NCBI RefSeq assembly: GCF_902859695.1
Contig: NZ_CADIJL010000005.1
Location: forward strand, 62,001 to 126,000
Origin: Achromobacter ruhlandii
Lineage (GTDB): Bacteria > Pseudomonadota > Gammaproteobacteria > Burkholderiales > Burkholderiaceae_B
DNA length: 64,000 nt
Direction of reading: 5' to 3'
Part shown: positions 1-9,582 of the stretch, piece after piece
Layout of the letters: every line of letters begins with the position of its first letter
Position numbering within the stretch: position 1 is the stretch's first letter
Translations under genes and position numbers: made by a program
The notes under the pieces: model-generated
The model's database searches: none
What the model was told of the DNA's origin: nothing
Seen by the model: the letters and a program-made list of their open reading frames with translations, nothing else

Positions 1-2411
1 TCCCGTGGTATCCAGCGCGGGTGGTCTGTCATGACATCCTCGGCCAGACCGCGCTGGTCGACCTGGCCGGCCTGCGCGACGCCATCGCCGACAAGGGCGG
101 CGACCCCGCCAAGGTCAACCCGGTGGTGCCGGTGCAGCTGATCGTCGACCACTCGCTGGCCGTGGAATACGGCGGCAACGACCCCGACGCCTTCGCCATG
201 AACCGCGCGGTGGAAGACCGCCGCAACGAAGACCGCTTCCACTTCATCGACTGGACCAAGCAGGCCTTCCGCAACATCGAAGTGGTGCCCCCGGGCAACG
301 GCATCATGCACCAGATCAACCTGGAACGGATGTCGCCGGTGATCTACACGCAGGATGGCGTGGCCTTCCCCGACACGCTGGTCGGCACCGACAGCCACAC
401 CCCGCACGTGGACGCGCTGGGCGTCATCGCCATCGGCGTGGGTGGCCTGGAAGCCGAGAACGTGATGCTGGGCCGCGCCTCGTGGATGCGCCTGCCCGAC
501 ATCATCGGCGTCGAACTGACCGGCCGCGCCGGCCCCGGCATCACCGCCACCGACGTGGTGCTGACGCTGACCGAATTCCTGCGCAAGGAAAAAGTCGTGG
601 GCGCCTACCTGGAGTTCCACGGCGAAGGCGCCGCCAGCCTGACGCTGGGCGACCGCGCCACCATCTCGAACATGGCGCCCGAGTACGGCGCCACCGCCGC
701 GATGTTCGCCATCGACCAGCAGACCATCGACTACCTGCGCCTGACCGGCCGCGAGGACGAGCAGATCGCGCTGGTGGAAACCTACGCCAAGACCGCCGGC
801 CTGTGGGCCGACAGCCTCAAGACCGCCGAATACGAGCGCGTGCTGCGCTTTGACCTGTCGACCGTGGTGCGCACCCTGGCCGGCCCGTCCAACCCGCACC
901 GCCGCCTGCCGGTTTCCGACCTGGCCGAGCGCGGCATCGCCGGCACGGTCGAGAACCAGCCGGGCCTGATGCCCGACGGCGCCGTCATCATCGCCGCCAT
1001 CACCAGCTGCACCAACACCAGCAATCCGCGCAACGTCATCGCCGCCGGCCTGCTGGCGCGCAACGCCAACCGCGCCGGCCTGACGCGCAAGCCGTGGGTC
1101 AAGAGCTCGCTGGCGCCCGGCTCCAAGGCCGTGGCCCTGTACCTGGACGAAGCCGGCCTGACCGAAGACCTGGAGAAACTCGGCTTCGGCGTCGTGGCGT
1201 TTGCCTGTACCACCTGCAACGGCATGTCGGGCGCGCTCGATCCCGTGATCCAGCAGGAGATCATCGACCGCGATCTGTACGCCACCGCCGTGCTGTCCGG
1301 CAACCGCAATTTCGACGGCCGCATCCACCCCTACGCCAAGCAGGCCTTCCTGGCCTCGCCGCCGCTGGTGGTGGCCTACGCCATCGCCGGCACTATCCGC
1401 TTCGACATCGAGCGCGACGTGCTTGGCACCGACGCCAGCGGCCGCGAGATCCGCCTGAAGGATATCTGGCCGAGCGACGAAGAGATCGACGCCATGGTCA
1501 AGGCCGCCGTCAAGCCGGAACAGTTCCGCAAGGTCTACGCGCCCATGTTCGGCCTGCGCAACGAGCGCGACGCCGCGGTCGAGCCGCTGTACGCGTGGCG
1601 CCCGCAGAGCACCTACATCCGCCGTCCGCCGTACTGGGAAGGCGCGCTGGCCGGCGAGCGCACGCTGCGCGGCATGCGACCGCTGGCCGTGCTGGGCGAC
1701 AACATCACCACCGACCACCTGTCGCCGTCCAACGCCATCCTGATGGACAGCGCCGCCGGCGAATACCTGCACAAGATGGGCCTGCCGGAAGAGGACTTCA
1801 ACTCCTACGCCACCCACCGCGGCGACCACCTGACCGCGCAGCGCGCCACCTTCGCCAATCCCAAGCTGTTCAACGAGATGGTGAAGGACGCCGACGGCAA
1901 CGTGAAGCAGGGCTCCCTGGCCCGCGTCGAACCGGAAGGCAAGGAAATGCGCATGTGGGAAGCCATCGAGACCTACATGGACCGCAAGCAGCCGCTGATC
2001 ATCGTGGCCGGCGCCGACTACGGCCAGGGCTCGTCGCGCGACTGGGCCGCCAAGGGCGTGCGCCTGGCCGGCGTCGAGGCCATTGCCGCCGAAGGTTTCG
2101 AGCGCATCCACCGCACCAACCTGATCGGCATGGGCGTGCTGCCGCTGGAATTCAAGCCCGGCGTGAACCGCAAGACGCTGGGCCTGGACGGCACCGAGAC
2201 CTACGACGTGGTGGGCGAGCGCAAGCCGCGCGCCGACCTGACGCTGGTGATCCACCGCCGCGACGGCGAGACCCTGGAAGTGCCGATGACCTGTCGCCTC
2301 GACACCGCCGAGGAAGTGTCCATCTATGAAGCCGGCGGCGTGCTGCAACGCTTCGCGCAGGACTTCCTGGAAGCCGAATCGGCCGCCGGTTCGGCCAAGA
2401 AGGCCAGCTGA
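1..2411 (+). CDS. acnD: Fe/S-dependent 2-methylcitrate dehydratase AcnD (5' truncated by window)
   Basis: This is the aconitase-family 2-methylcitrate dehydratase of the methylcitrate route for propionyl-CoA. The frame is open from base 3 and reads PWYPARVVCHDILGQT, so the true start lies upstream of the window; the GTG at 21 is internal. About 802 residues are visible and roughly 60-70 N-terminal residues are missing compared with the family. The three [4Fe-4S] cysteine codons are at 1008 (in TSCTNTSNP), 1206 and 1215 (in CTTCNG). The swivel domain follows, with DNITTDHLSPS near 1698 and GADYGQGSSRDWAAKG near 2011. AcnD needs PrpF for function in vivo, and prpF follows 64 bp downstream on the same strand. 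The match to AcnD rather than AcnA rests on the neighbour and the overall sequence. Confidence 0.95.
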   Translation, partial: PWYPARVVCHDILGQTALVDLAGLRDAIADKGGDPAKVNPVVPVQLIVDHSLAVEYGGNDPDAFAMNRAVEDRRNEDRFHFIDWTKQAFRNIEVVPPGNGIMHQINLERMSPVIYTQDGVAFPDTLVGTDSHTPHVDALGVIAIGVGGLEAENVMLGRASWMRLPDIIGVELTGRAGPGITATDVVLTLTEFLRKEKVVGAYLEFHGEGAASLTLGDRATISNMAPEYGATAAMFAIDQQTIDYLRLTGREDEQIALVETYAKTAGLWADSLKTAEYERVLRFDLSTVVRTLAGPSNPHRRLPVSDLAERGIAGTVENQPGLMPDGAVIIAAITSCTNTSNPRNVIAAGLLARNANRAGLTRKPWVKSSLAPGSKAVALYLDEAGLTEDLEKLGFGVVAFACTTCNGMSGALDPVIQQEIIDRDLYATAVLSGNRNFDGRIHPYAKQAFLASPPLVVAYAIAGTIRFDIERDVLGTDASGREIRLKDIWPSDEEIDAMVKAAVKPEQFRKVYAPMFGLRNERDAAVEPLYAWRPQSTYIRRPPYWEGALAGERTLRGMRPLAVLGDNITTDHLSPSNAILMDSAAGEYLHKMGLPEEDFNSYATHRGDHLTAQRATFANPKLFNEMVKDADGNVKQGSLARVEPEGKEMRMWEAIETYMDRKQPLIIVAGADYGQGSSRDWAAKGVRLAGVEAIAAEGFERIHRTNLIGMGVLPLEFKPGVNRKTLGLDGTETYDVVGERKPRADLTLVIHRRDGETLEVPMTCRLDTAEEVSIYEAGGVLQRFAQDFLEAESAAGSAKKAS

Positions 2412-2475
2412 CACCCTACAGCATGGCGGGCGCCGCGGCGCCCGCCTTCCCCATCCAAGACATCAGGACTGCCCC

Positions 2476-3660
2476 ATGGCCCATGCCCCCCAGATCAAGA
2501 TTCCCGCCACCTACATGCGCGGCGGCACCAGCAAAGGCGTGTTCTTCAAGCTCGACGACCTGCCCGAATCCGCCCGCGTGCCGGGCCCGGCCCGCGACGC
2601 GCTGCTGATGCGCGTGATCGGCAGCCCCGACCCCTATGGCAAGCAGATCGACGGCATGGGCGCGGCCACCTCCAGCACCAGCAAGACCGTCATCATCGGC
2701 AAGAGCAGCCGCCCCGAACATGACGTCGACTACCTGTTCGGCCAGGTCTCGATCGACCAGGCCTTCGTCGACTGGAGCGGCAACTGCGGCAACCTGTCGG
2801 CCGCCGTCGGCCCCTTCGCCATCACCAATGGCCTGGTGGACCCGGCCCGCGTGCCGCGCAACGGCATCGCCGTGGTGCGCATCTGGCAGGCCAACATCCA
2901 GAAGACCATCATCGCCCACGTGCCGATCACCGACGGCGCGGTGCAGGAAACCGGCGACTTCGAGCTGGACGGCGTGACCTTCCCGGCCGCCGAGCTGCAA
3001 CTGGAATTCATGAACCCGGCCGAGGAAGGCGACGGCGGCTCGATGTTCCCCACCGGCAACCTGGTGGACGACCTGGAAGTGCCCGGCATCGGCACCTTCA
3101 AGGCCACCATGATCAACTCCGGCATCCCCACCATCTTCCTGGACGCCGAGGCGCTGGGCTACACCGGCACCGAGCTGCAGGACGACATCAACGGCGACGC
3201 CGCCGCGCTGGCGCGCTTCGAGACCATCCGCGCCCACGGCGCGCTGCGCATGGGCCTGATCCAGAAACTGGAAGAAGCCGCCGCGCGCCAGCACACGCCC
3301 AAGGTGGCCTTCGTGGCCCGCCCCAAGGCCTACACATCCTCCAGCGGCAAGCAGATCGGCGCCGGCGACATCGACGTGCTGGTGCGCGCCCTGTCCATGG
3401 GCAAGCTGCACCACGCCATGATGGGCACCGCCTCGGTCGCCATCGCCACCGCCGCGGCCGTGCCGGGCACGCTGGTCAACCTGGCGGCCGGCGGCGGCCA
3501 GCGCGACCAGGTCAACTTCGGCCACCCCTCGGGCACGCTGCGCGTCGGCGCCCAGGCCCAGCTGATCGACGGCGAATGGACCGTCACCAAGGCCATCATG
3601 AGCCGCAGCGCGCGCGTGCTGATGGAAGGCCGGGTGCACGTGCCGCCCACCGGGTTCTGA
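2476..3660 (+). CDS. prpF: PrpF, aconitate isomerase partner of AcnD
   Basis: PrpF has the diaminopimelate-epimerase fold and isomerises 2-methylaconitate, the trans product released by AcnD, so the methylcitrate cycle can proceed. The chosen ATG at 2476 gives MAHAPQIKIPATYMRGGTSK, the conserved PrpF N-terminus, and a 394-residue protein, the usual length. A longer in-frame extension back into acnD exists but has no family similarity. The substrate-loop motif MRGGTSKGVFF is at residues 13-23, NCGNLSAA lies near residue 102, and the C-terminal GHPSGTLRVGA segment is present. It forms an operon with acnD. Confidence 0.95.
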   Translation: MAHAPQIKIPATYMRGGTSKGVFFKLDDLPESARVPGPARDALLMRVIGSPDPYGKQIDGMGAATSSTSKTVIIGKSSRPEHDVDYLFGQVSIDQAFVDWSGNCGNLSAAVGPFAITNGLVDPARVPRNGIAVVRIWQANIQKTIIAHVPITDGAVQETGDFELDGVTFPAAELQLEFMNPAEEGDGGSMFPTGNLVDDLEVPGIGTFKATMINSGIPTIFLDAEALGYTGTELQDDINGDAAALARFETIRAHGALRMGLIQKLEEAAARQHTPKVAFVARPKAYTSSSGKQIGAGDIDVLVRALSMGKLHHAMMGTASVAIATAAAVPGTLVNLAAGGGQRDQVNFGHPSGTLRVGAQAQLIDGEWTVTKAIMSRSARVLMEGRVHVPPTGF

Positions 3661-3661
3661 G

Positions 3662-3686
3662 GCCCGGGCCGCGCCGCCGCCCGGGC
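3662..3686 (+). terminator. Hairpin after prpF
   Basis: GCCCGGG at 3662-3668 pairs with CCCGGGC at 3680-3686 around an 11-base loop directly after the prpF stop codon. There is no T run after it, so it may only stabilise the transcript end or act with Rho. Confidence 0.4.
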
Positions 3687-3743
3687 AGCCCCCCGGCGGT
3701 GGCGCGCCGTTTCGGCCGATGCCGGGCGCTTGGATATCGATGT

Positions 3744-3762
3744 TGATAATGGTTACTATTAA
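3744..3762. promoter_or_regulatory. Putative Fur box before the FecI-type sigma gene
   Basis: The 19 bases TGATAATGGTTACTATTAA resemble the Fur consensus GATAATGATAATCATTATC and sit in the only AT-rich patch of a GC-rich intergenic stretch, 18 bases before the sigma gene. This implies iron-responsive control of the following sigma/anti-sigma genes. It is a visual match, not a scored one. Confidence 0.6.
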
Positions 3763-3780
3763 CGTCTGATCTACCCGGCC

Positions 3781-4281
3781 ATGACCCAAAGCAGTCCCCA
3801 TGCGTCTTTCGAGGATCTCTACGCGCAGCACCAGTCGTGGCTGCGCGACTGGTTGCGCCGCAAGACCGGCTGCCCCTACGACGCCGCCGACCTGACCCAC
3901 GACACCTACATGAAGGTGCTGTTGCGCAACGAAGACGCGCGCGACTTGCGCGAGCCGCGCGCCTACCTCGTCACCATCGCGCATGGCTTGCTGGTCAATC
4001 TGTTCCGTCGGCGCGACATCGAGCGCGCCTATCTCGATTGCCTGGCGGCCCGCGAGGAAACCTCCTGGCCCTCGCCTGAACGCCGGGCGCTGGCGCTGGA
4101 AGCGCTGGTACGAATCGATCGGCTGCTCGATGGCCTCCCGCCCAAGGCGCGGCGCGCGTTCCTGCTGCTGCAACTCGAAGGCCTGAAGCACGGCGAGATC
4201 GCAGAACGCCTGCAGGTATCGGTCAGCTCCGTGCGGCAATACCTGGCGCTCGCCATGCGCCATTGCCTGGCGTCGTGCTGA
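3781..4281 (+). CDS. FecI-type ECF sigma factor
   Basis: A 166-residue extracytoplasmic-function sigma factor that would direct RNA polymerase to the downstream TonB receptor gene when iron is low and the ligand is bound. Region 2 covers about residues 8-75 (FEDLYAQHQSWLRDWLRRKTG, DAADLTHDTYMKVL). Region 4 is at about residues 105-160, with the HTH GEIAERLQVSVSSVRQYLA. The next gene, its anti-sigma regulator, begins before this stop codon, so the two are translationally coupled. The Fur-like box upstream supports iron control. The name FecI is by class; the ligand is unknown. Confidence 0.9.
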   Translation: MTQSSPHASFEDLYAQHQSWLRDWLRRKTGCPYDAADLTHDTYMKVLLRNEDARDLREPRAYLVTIAHGLLVNLFRRRDIERAYLDCLAAREETSWPSPERRALALEALVRIDRLLDGLPPKARRAFLLLQLEGLKHGEIAERLQVSVSSVRQYLALAMRHCLASC

Positions 4282-5243
4282 ACCGTCGCGCGGCCGCCGG
4301 CCTGCCCGATGCCGTCCTCCAGGCCGCCAGCGTCTGGTTCGTGCGCCTGGGCGCGGAAGACGCCGGCGCGGACGATCGGCGGCAATGGCAGGAATGGCTG
4401 CGGTCCGATCCCCTGCACCAACAGGCCTGGGAACGGGTCGAAGCCCTGGGGCGGGAATTCGGCCACATCGAACCGCGCGCCGGCCTGACGGCGCTGGACA
4501 GGCCACGCTCAGCGGGCCGGCGCAAGCTGCTCAAGACCTTGTCGCTGGCATTCGTGGCGGGCGGCGGGGCCCTGGCCGCCCAGGAGCTGCCGTGGGATGC
4601 CTGGGGCGCCGACGCGCGCACCGCCACCGGCGAACGGCGGCGGCTGGAGCTGGCCGATGGCAGCATCCTCACCATGAACACCGACAGCGCCGTGGACCTG
4701 GCATTCGACGGCGCAAAGCGCGAACTGATCCTGCGGCGTGGCGAAATCCACATCGAGACGCGCCCGGATCCGCTGCGTCCTGCCCGGCCCTTCCTCGTCA
4801 GCACGCCCGTCGGCCGCGCCACCGCGCTTGGCACCCGGTTCGACGTCAACCTGATGGGCGATCACGCCCAGGTCGCGGTCGAACAGGGCGCGGTGCGCCT
4901 GGAACCACGCCTCGCGACCCATGCCTCGGTCGTCGTGCCGGCCGGCATGGCAGCCACTTTCGACGCCGGTTCGGCGACAGCGCCCACGGCCTTCCCGCCA
5001 CAGCAACAGGGATGGGTCGACGGCATGCTGTATGCGAACGGCATGCGGCTGGACGCGTTGGTGGCGGCGCTGGCGCGCTATCGGCCCGGCCGCCTGGCCT
5101 GCGACCCGGCGGTCGGGTCCCTGCGCATCTCCGGCGCCTATCCGGTGGACGATACCGACCGCGCGCTGGCCGCGATTGAACGCGTGCTGCCGGTTCGCGC
5201 CGACCGCCTCACCCGCCATTGGGTCACGGTGAGGGCGCGCTGA
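4275..5243 (+). CDS. FecR-type anti-sigma/regulator, inner membrane
   Basis: FecR proteins span the inner membrane, carry the receptor signal and control the partner sigma factor. The N-terminal DUF4880 part (ASVWFVRLG, then HQQAWERV) lies at about residues 17-60. A single hydrophobic segment near residues 80-97 (LSLAFVAGGGALAAQ) is the membrane anchor. The periplasmic FecR domain runs from LADGSILTMNTDSAV to about residue 215, followed by a C-terminal STN-like part. I chose the GTG at 4275, which overlaps the sigma stop codon; a TTG at 4263 in the same frame is an alternative. No ATG is available near the start. Confidence 0.88.
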   Translation: MLNRRAAAGLPDAVLQAASVWFVRLGAEDAGADDRRQWQEWLRSDPLHQQAWERVEALGREFGHIEPRAGLTALDRPRSAGRRKLLKTLSLAFVAGGGALAAQELPWDAWGADARTATGERRRLELADGSILTMNTDSAVDLAFDGAKRELILRRGEIHIETRPDPLRPARPFLVSTPVGRATALGTRFDVNLMGDHAQVAVEQGAVRLEPRLATHASVVVPAGMAATFDAGSATAPTAFPPQQQGWVDGMLYANGMRLDALVAALARYRPGRLACDPAVGSLRISGAYPVDDTDRALAAIERVLPVRADRLTRHWVTVRAR

Positions 5244-5323
5244 CACCGACGGGATTGTCACTTTTCCGATCTCGATTGGCATACAGGTGAAGCCTCATTT
5301 CTCTTCACCGGAAATCCATCGAC

Positions 5324-7795
5324 ATGCACGCTCCCACACGGCGCCCCCTCGCCCCTCGACAAGACGGTCCACGCCTGGCCGGCCTGGTGCTCGCCCTGCT
5401 TTCCGCCCTGGCTGGAACCATGCTCTGCCCGGCCGCCGCCCTGGCCCAACCCGCCCTCCAGGCCGACAGCCGCGCCGTCGACATCCCGGCCGGTCCGCTG
5501 GGACCGGCCTTGGCCGCCTATGCCCAGCGCATGCGGGTACTGCTGTCGTTCCGTCCCGCCCAGACCGACGGCCTGTCGACGCCCGGCCTGAGCGGCAGCT
5601 ACGCCGTCGAGGAAGGCTTCGCCCGCCTGCTGTCCGGCACCGCCCTGCGCGTGCGGCGCCTGCCCGACGACAGCTACGCGTTGGAGGCGGCCGCCGCCGA
5701 GGGCATCAGCCAACTCGCCGCTGTCACCGTACTGGGCGCGGGCGCCACCACCGAAGGCACCGGCGCCTACACCGCCGACTGGATGCGCTCGGCCAACGGC
5801 CTGGTGCTGGCGCAGCGCGACACGCCCCAATCGACCAGTATCGTCACGCGCCAGCAGCTCGACGATCAGGCCATGGGCAGCGTGCGGGACGTGATGGAGA
5901 ACGCCACCGGCATGAACGTCCAGCAAAGCGAGACAGACCGGCTAAGCTACTACTCGCGCGGTTTCCAGATGGACACCATGCAGTTCGACGGCGTGGTCAA
6001 GCCGCTGGACGGCACCTACCAGTTCGGCGAAGGCAATCTGGACCCCGTCATCTACGACCACGTCGAGATCATCCGCGGCGCCACCGGACTGATGAGCGGC
6101 ACCGGCAACCCGGGCGGTTCAGTGAACTTCATCCGCAAGCGGCCCACGCGCGAATTCCAGGGCAGCCTGCGAGCCATGGGCGGCAGCTACGACACCTATC
6201 GCGGTGAAATCGACCTGTCGTCGCCCCTGACCGCGTCCGGCGCGATCCGCGCGCGCATCGTCGGAGCCAAGGAAAGACGCGGCGACACACTGGATTTCTA
6301 CAGCAAGAAGCGCGACGTGGCCTATGGCATCGTCGAGGCGGATCTCGCGCCGGCCACCACCCTCAGCGCCGGCGCCTCGACGCAGCGCTCGCGTCCCAAG
6401 GGCGTGATGTGGGGCGGCCTGCCGATCTTCGACACCAACGGCGATCAGGTCGACTGGAAGAAGGGCCAGACGGTCGGCGCCAAATGGACCACCTGGGACA
6501 CCGACTCGACCGAGTACTTCGCCCAGCTGGAGCACGGCTTCGCCAACGGCTGGAACGGCCGGCTGTCGTACTCGCGACTGGACAACGACTTCGACGCGTC
6601 GCTGCTTTTCGCGGCCGACTTCCCGGTGGACGCGGACACCGGCTACCTCTCGGGCACGCCGACGCTGCGCAAATACCGTGGCCACAGCAAGCAGGACGTC
6701 TATGGTGGATCGTTGACCGGCGACTTCGGCCTGCTCGGCGCGACGCACGAATTCAACCTGGGCTTTTCGCATTCCAGGACGCGCAGCCGGACCAAGGGCT
6801 GGAACTCTTCAGACCAGGCCACCTACCCGGTCCCCAACATCCATGACTGGCATGGCGACTGGCCCGAACCGGTCTGGGACCTGGCGGTATCCGACCAGCA
6901 ATTGCGCACCACCCAGACCGGCATCTTCGGCACCGCCCGCTTCAATCTCGGCAGTCGCCTGCACCTGCTGACCGGCGCGCGCTGGACGCGCTGGGAAGCC
7001 GATGAATACCGCTGGAACCAGTGGTCGCCCGATTCCGCCCCCATCACGCTGTCGCAATCGCAGCGCTACTCCGAGATAACGCCCTACCTGGGCGTCACGT
7101 ACGACCTCGACGACACCTACACGGCCTATGTGAGCTACACCAACATCTTCCAGCCGCAGATGTACAAGACGCGGGACTGGAACATGACCGGTCCGGCGTA
7201 TGGCCACAATTACGAAGCCGGCATCAAGGCTTCGTATCTGGAGGGCCGCCTGAATGGCTCGTTCGCCGTGTTCCAGACCAACCAGAAGGACGTGGCCGAA
7301 TACGCCGGCTTCGACGCCGCCCGCAATGAGTCCTGGTACGAGATGCTGGACGGCACGCGCACCCGCGGATTCGAATTGGAACTGGCCGGCGAGGTATCGC
7401 CCGGCTGGAACCTGTTCCTGGGTTACACCTACCGGGTATCCAAGGACAACGCCGGCAGGAAGGTCCAGACCACGCAGCCCGAACAGATGCTCAAGGCCAG
7501 CACCACGTACCGCCTGCCCGGCGCGCTGCGCGATCTGGTCATCGGCGGCGGCATGCGCTGGCAGAGCCGCACGCGCGCCGTGGGCTATTACGGTGAACAA
7601 TCCGCCGCCGTGGAGCAACAGCCCTATGCGCTGTTCGACCTGATGGCCCAGTACGATCTCGGCAGGCAGACCCAGCTGCAGCTGAACGTTCGCAACCTCG
7701 CGGACAAGCGCTACTACCGCGCCATGGGCTTCTACAACTCGGTCTACTACGGCGAAGGCCGCACCACCCTGGTCACCCTGACGCACCGGTTCTGA
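5324..7795 (+). CDS. TonB-dependent siderophore-type receptor with STN signalling domain
   Basis: An 823-residue outer-membrane receptor of the transducing FpvA/FecA type. A signal peptide ends near residue 41 (AALAQPAL). The STN domain, which contacts FecR, spans about residues 46-117. A TonB-box-like segment (LAAVTVLGAG) follows, then the plug at about 150-260 with VEIIRGATGLMSGTGNPGG, and the beta-barrel ends in LVTLTHRF with the terminal Phe needed for outer-membrane insertion. The gene lies 80 bp after the fecR-like gene, completing the sigma/anti-sigma/receptor set. The transported metal complex cannot be told from sequence; the Fur-like box argues for an iron chelate. Confidence 0.93.
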   Translation: MHAPTRRPLAPRQDGPRLAGLVLALLSALAGTMLCPAAALAQPALQADSRAVDIPAGPLGPALAAYAQRMRVLLSFRPAQTDGLSTPGLSGSYAVEEGFARLLSGTALRVRRLPDDSYALEAAAAEGISQLAAVTVLGAGATTEGTGAYTADWMRSANGLVLAQRDTPQSTSIVTRQQLDDQAMGSVRDVMENATGMNVQQSETDRLSYYSRGFQMDTMQFDGVVKPLDGTYQFGEGNLDPVIYDHVEIIRGATGLMSGTGNPGGSVNFIRKRPTREFQGSLRAMGGSYDTYRGEIDLSSPLTASGAIRARIVGAKERRGDTLDFYSKKRDVAYGIVEADLAPATTLSAGASTQRSRPKGVMWGGLPIFDTNGDQVDWKKGQTVGAKWTTWDTDSTEYFAQLEHGFANGWNGRLSYSRLDNDFDASLLFAADFPVDADTGYLSGTPTLRKYRGHSKQDVYGGSLTGDFGLLGATHEFNLGFSHSRTRSRTKGWNSSDQATYPVPNIHDWHGDWPEPVWDLAVSDQQLRTTQTGIFGTARFNLGSRLHLLTGARWTRWEADEYRWNQWSPDSAPITLSQSQRYSEITPYLGVTYDLDDTYTAYVSYTNIFQPQMYKTRDWNMTGPAYGHNYEAGIKASYLEGRLNGSFAVFQTNQKDVAEYAGFDAARNESWYEMLDGTRTRGFELELAGEVSPGWNLFLGYTYRVSKDNAGRKVQTTQPEQMLKASTTYRLPGALRDLVIGGGMRWQSRTRAVGYYGEQSAAVEQQPYALFDLMAQYDLGRQTQLQLNVRNLADKRYYRAMGFYNSVYYGEGRTTLVTLTHRF

Positions 7796-7807
7796 CTCCG
7801 ACATCCT

Positions 7808-7844
7808 GGCATGGGCCGCGGTATCCTCGGCCGCAGCCCATGCC
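7808..7844. terminator. Bidirectional hairpin between convergent genes
   Basis: GGCATGGGC at 7808-7816 pairs with GCCCATGCC at 7836-7844, and GCGG/CCGC extends the stem inside. It lies between the stops of the receptor and lyase genes and could serve both; neither side has a T run. Confidence 0.45.
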
Positions 7845-7881
7845 CTGATCGACGGAGCCGCACATGCCACGCCCGCGACGC

Positions 7882-9420
7882 TTACCGGCCCTTGTCCTTC
7901 GGCGCGCTGGCCACCAGCGCATCGAAGTCCTTGTCCAGGCTGGCCAGGGAATCGGCGATGTGCGCCCGGCGTTCCTTGATCCACTTGTCCTGCGAGGCCA
8001 GCTGTTCGCGCGCCTCCTTGACCATGCGTTCCATTTCCGCCGGCTGCGGCCCGCCGCTGGTGGCGCGGTTCTTGACGATGGCGACCGGGTCCAGCGTCGA
8101 CCGGAACTCGGCCTCGCTCATCGGCAGTTCGTTCGGGTACTTGGAACCCTTCATCGCCTCGGCGTAGATGCGGCGCGCCTGGTCATACGGGAAGTCCAGC
8201 GGCTTGATGTTGTTGGTCTTGGCGTAGCTCACCACCTCGGAGGCGAAGTGGTGGCCGTCGCGGAACGGCAGCTTGTACTTGCGCATCAGCACGTCGGCCA
8301 GTTCCTGCGAGGCGGTCCAGTCGCTGTTCAGTTCCTCCAGCGCGCGATCGGGGCTGATCACCATGGCCTTGAGCACGCGGTCCCAACGTTTGAGCGCCGC
8401 GATGCCGGCATCGACCATCGCCGAGTTCTGCTTGACGTCCTTGGGGTCGCTCATGCCGGGCGTGATGTTGTGCGTCTGGATCACCGGCCCCATCGCCAGC
8501 GTCACCGCGGTCGACGCGTCGCTGCGCGTGTCGTTGAGCAAGCCGGGATTGCGCTTTTGCGGCATGGCGCTGGACACGTAGGTGTTGCCGCCGCCCTCCT
8601 CCAGCAGGATCCACGGGCGCGACTGGGCGTACTGCGTCATCACGTCCTCGACGAAGTTGCCGGTGCGCAGCGCGATGCTGGTGACGATCGACGCCACTTC
8701 CACCGGCTGGTCCATCGACGAGATCTGCGAGGCGTCATAGGCGTTGTCCACCAGCGCGGTGAAGCCCAGGTACTGCGCCATACGCTTGCGGTCCAGCGGC
8801 CAGCTGGTGCCGTTGAGCACGGTGGTGCCCATGGGCGAGCGGTCGATGCGCGCGTAGGCTTCGCGGATGCGTTGGGCGTCGCGCGCCAGGCCGGCGGCCT
8901 GTCCCAGCAGGTAGTGGCCATAGCTGTTCGGCTGGGCCGCCACGCCGTTGGTGTAGTTGGGCACAATGGTGGCGCTGTGCTTGGCGGCCAGCTCCACCAG
9001 CGTGGTCGACGTGGCATTGAGCTGGTCCGCCAGTTCCAGCAGCTTGTCGCGCAGGATGGCGCTGCGGTAGGTGGCGTGCATGTCCTGGCTGGAACGGCCG
9101 GCGTGCAACAGCGTCACGTCCTCGCCCGCGGCCTTGATCAGCAGCGGCTCGAAGGTGATGACGCTGGCCGGCCGCTTGGCGCCGGGCTGGTTGCCGTCAT
9201 TGATCACCTTGGCCACGCCCGCCGCCAGCCGCGGCGCCATGGACTTGTCGAGCAGGCCCTGCTCGGTATTGATCACGGCCGTGGCCTTGTTGATCTCGCC
9301 GAGCCAGAAGAAGGGATCGCGCGGCGGCTTGGCGGCGGCGGATGCCTGCTGGCCCCAGGCGGCCTGGGCGCCAAGGGACAAAACGAAGGCGGCGCCCAGC
9401 GCGGGCAGGAAATGTCTCAT
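7882..9420 (-). CDS. Secreted argininosuccinate-lyase-family enzyme
   Basis: A 512-residue member of the fumarase/aspartase superfamily, closest by eye to argininosuccinate lyases. The signature loop SSAMPQKRNPG is present, as are the substrate-site segments (NGTSWPL, HNITPGMSDPKD). Unlike the cytosolic arginine enzyme it begins with a clear signal peptide (MRHFLPALGAAFVLSLGAQA, then WGQQ), so it should act in the periplasm or outside. I chose the ATG at 9420 because that signal peptide starts there; the longer frame upstream is not protein-like. It is convergent with the TonB receptor gene. An elimination (C-N lyase) on an aminopolycarboxylate is plausible, but the substrate is unknown. Confidence 0.85.
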   Translation of the reverse strand: MRHFLPALGAAFVLSLGAQAAWGQQASAAAKPPRDPFFWLGEINKATAVINTEQGLLDKSMAPRLAAGVAKVINDGNQPGAKRPASVITFEPLLIKAAGEDVTLLHAGRSSQDMHATYRSAILRDKLLELADQLNATSTTLVELAAKHSATIVPNYTNGVAAQPNSYGHYLLGQAAGLARDAQRIREAYARIDRSPMGTTVLNGTSWPLDRKRMAQYLGFTALVDNAYDASQISSMDQPVEVASIVTSIALRTGNFVEDVMTQYAQSRPWILLEEGGGNTYVSSAMPQKRNPGLLNDTRSDASTAVTLAMGPVIQTHNITPGMSDPKDVKQNSAMVDAGIAALKRWDRVLKAMVISPDRALEELNSDWTASQELADVLMRKYKLPFRDGHHFASEVVSYAKTNNIKPLDFPYDQARRIYAEAMKGSKYPNELPMSEAEFRSTLDPVAIVKNRATSGGPQPAEMERMVKEAREQLASQDKWIKERRAHIADSLASLDKDFDALVASAPKDKGR

Positions 9421-9544
9421 GGTGTTCTCGTTATGAGTTATCAGGGAGGGGAAAACAAGCCCCTGTATCAAACACCATTTCCACGCGCCATGTGCCACAA
9501 AATGCAAGCCGGCGCGCGACAGGCCGGGCGCGGCGGCGGCCGTC

Positions 9545-9560
9545 TCCGGGTTGACCCGGA
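9545..9560. terminator. Short perfect hairpin after the sensor kinase gene
   Basis: TCCGGGT and ACCCGGA flank a two-base centre between the kinase stop and the lyase start, both on the minus strand. It may end the kinase transcript. There is no T run. Confidence 0.3.
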
Positions 9561-9582
9561 TGCCCTGGCGGCAAGCTGAACG

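Noticed and set aside
2416..4506. Long open frames opposite prpF and many other genes (up to 895 codons)
   Set aside because: They are antisense frames kept open by GC-rich codon bias; translations are His/Gly/Ala/Arg-rich without domains.
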